A DNA stretch of 5,363 nucleotides, taken from the NCBI GenBank assembly GCA_900542595.1, contig UQOB01000063.1, forward strand, positions 1 through 5,363, written 5' to 3'. Below are positions 4,175 through 5,363 of this stretch, piece after piece. A program made the position numbers and the translations under genes. The stretch is from an uncultured Mollicutes bacterium (GTDB lineage Bacteria > Bacillota_I > Bacilli_A > RFN20 > CAG-826). Positions within the stretch are counted from its first letter, which is position 1; each line of letters opens with the position of its first letter. A model generated the notes under the pieces. It did not search any database and was not told the origin of the DNA. It saw only the letters and a list, made by a program, of their open reading frames with translations.

Positions 4175-5363
4175 TTAATCTATGATTTCCCAATGACCAC
4201 CTTTATCAGGACCAACGCGTTTAATTTTATTGCTATTTCTAATTATTCTTTCGATGACTCTACTAGTAACATTTAATTCTTTTGCCATTTTAGATAAAGA
4301 TATTTTAGGATTTTCTTGTATTAATGATATAAGTTTTTCTTCACCATTTTCTTCACCGTTTTCTTCACCAATTTCATTAACTCGCATAGACGACATCACT
4401 TCTGCATCATATGGTATGGAAACATTTATATAGTTTTCTTCAATATCAAATACATTCTTATCATAGTGCTTTAAAACCTCAGGCACTCCATAACCCGTTT
4501 GTTCGACATATTTTAAGTCAGATAAAACTCTCATGAGTTCTTTATTTCGGGGAGTACTTATTCCTTTGAAGAACATTTCTTTGGTTTCACCATCAGGCAA
4601 TCCACCATGAGATATAACTTCGATATGATTGGAAAAAATATAAACAGCCGGTTCTACAATAGACCAATCATTATGAGCAATGGCATTTATAAACACTTCT
4701 CTTAAACTTGCCATATCCATGAGTCTTTTATCAACTCTTTGAGCACCAACAATTCTAGATTTAGTAATATTTTCTGCTTCTAGCCTATTAATTACCCTAT
4801 CTATAGCGACTAACAAACATTGATAACCGTATTCACTTTTTTCTAATAAAACCGATTTATCTTCACCTTGAAATCTAGCTACCTTAATTGAAATTCTATT
4901 TTTATCAGATAAAAGTTCAGCAAGAAAGTTATATCTGCCATCATCGGTTTTTAAATGAAGATTATCTACTAAAGTTTCGTCATTTAAGTGATATCCTTTG
5001 CTTGAATAATAAATCTTTAATTGGTTAAAACTAAAATCCTTTTGACTACTTGGAGTTTCAATCATGCTTAAATGCTTTGAATAAGTTTTTATGAATCTTC
5101 TTTCAATCTCTTCTTCACTCATAGGAGTTGAGGATGTTCCGTCTCTATAAAAACATCCAGTTGCGCTTCTTCCCTCTTTCTTAATGTAATAAAGTTTGGT
5201 TCCTTTACTTACTTTGACAGTAATAATAGTTTTATCATTTTTAAGTAATGAACCGATTTCACATAAGCCTTCAGTTGATGGAAGAATCTGATCTCTTATG
5301 ATGTCTCTTATTTCCCTCATTGTTTTATCGGCATTAGAAGCACCTAAAACATTACCGTTATCA
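4175..5363 (-). CDS. ATP-binding protein, AlbA_2 (Schlafen-like) / HATPase_c_4 / winged helix; 5' end cut by window edge
   Basis: The frame stays open through the right edge. The Met at 5320 is internal, preceded by DNGNVLGASNADKT, which fits the middle of an AlbA_2 domain, so the true start is outside. Numbering from the first visible codon: AlbA_2 remainder to about 90, including RDGTSS (73-78); HATPase_c_4 signature REVFINAIAHNDWS (221-234), FSNHIEVISHGGLP (243-256), GISTPRNKEL (267-276) and VEQTGYGVPEVLKHY (286-300); an acidic GEEN tandem linker (332-342); a C-terminal winged helix (about 344-392, SLSKMAKELNVTSRVIERII). The family is often annotated as a RecG-like helicase C-terminus or putative transcriptional regulator, but it lacks helicase motifs. 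It is expected in the cytoplasm, and its role is not established; DNA binding through the winged helix is likely. Stop codon TAA. The nearest terminator on this strand is about 355 bp downstream, beyond the GGGTGTGCA repeats. Confidence 0.88.
   Translation of the reverse strand, partial: DNGNVLGASNADKTMREIRDIIRDQILPSTEGLCEIGSLLKNDKTIITVKVSKGTKLYYIKKEGRSATGCFYRDGTSSTPMSEEEIERRFIKTYSKHLSMIETPSSQKDFSFNQLKIYYSSKGYHLNDETLVDNLHLKTDDGRYNFLAELLSDKNRISIKVARFQGEDKSVLLEKSEYGYQCLLVAIDRVINRLEAENITKSRIVGAQRVDKRLMDMASLREVFINAIAHNDWSIVEPAVYIFSNHIEVISHGGLPDGETKEMFFKGISTPRNKELMRVLSDLKYVEQTGYGVPEVLKHYDKNVFDIEENYINVSIPYDAEVMSSMRVNEIGEENGEENGEEKLISLIQENPKISLSKMAKELNVTSRVIERIIRNSNKIKRVGPDKGGHWEIID
4337..4372. repeat. 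In-frame 12-bp tandem repeat (three copies) encoding GEEN
   Basis: Three consecutive 12-bp units (TTCTTCACC plus ATT, GTT or AAT on the plus strand; GGTGAAGAA plus three bases on the coding strand) lie inside the ATP-binding gene. They encode a glycine/glutamate/asparagine linker between the HATPase_c_4 and winged-helix parts. The unit length is a multiple of three, so slippage would change linker length without breaking the frame. Repetitive Asn-Gly-Glu linkers at this place are a recurring feature of the family as I know it. Confidence 0.75.

Noticed and set aside
4230..4433. Plus-strand 67-codon open frame
   Set aside because: It is antisense to the C-terminal part of the ATP-binding gene, and its SSPF repeats merely mirror the 12-bp tandem repeat.
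5318..5320. ATG at 5320 as start of the ATP-binding protein
   Set aside because: The frame is open upstream to the window edge and the residues before it fit the AlbA_2 domain, so the gene is cut by the edge.

Overview
This AT-rich window looks like the chromosome of a low-GC Firmicute or a relative near the Mollicutes. The evidence is the base composition, the AT-rich codon use, a bacterial-type prolyl-tRNA synthetase with an insertion (editing) domain, and simple sigma-A-like promoter boxes. The three long genes end in TAA, TAG and TAA, and none needs TGA read as Trp, so the standard bacterial code fits. I cannot name the species.

Layout: all supported genes are on the minus strand, so transcription runs from high to low coordinates. 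From upstream to downstream they are: (i) an ATP-binding protein of the AlbA_2 (Schlafen-like, formerly AAA_4) / HATPase_c_4 / winged-helix family, cut by the right edge (4175-5363); (ii) about 350 bp with no gene, holding a nested family of GGGTGTGCA repeats and ending in a strong minus-strand intrinsic terminator (3784-3820); (iii) about 520 bp of very AT-rich DNA with a degenerate 27-bp repeat family and no convincing gene; (iv) an AAA+ ATPase with a C-terminal DUF4143 nuclease-like domain (1977-3209), with its own strong promoter and a perfect palindrome over the -35 box; (v) proS, prolyl-tRNA synthetase (132-1838); (vi) the first 18 codons of a possible gene starting at a TTG behind a good Shine-Dalgarno sequence (1-54).

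Interpretation: proS is housekeeping. The two ATPases upstream belong to families that are patchily distributed in gut Firmicutes and have poorly defined roles. With the repeat-rich gap between them, they look like an accessory insertion beside a core gene. Nothing shows that the genes form one functional system: they are separated by a terminator, a dedicated promoter and long spacers. The least explained part is 3844-4127, where three 12-bp inverted pairs and several further copies of a GGGTGTGCA word lie just upstream of a terminator whose stem pairs fully only in minus-strand RNA. This is either a decayed, possibly nested, non-autonomous insertion element or a structured non-coding RNA or 3' UTR. 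The sequence alone does not decide between them.
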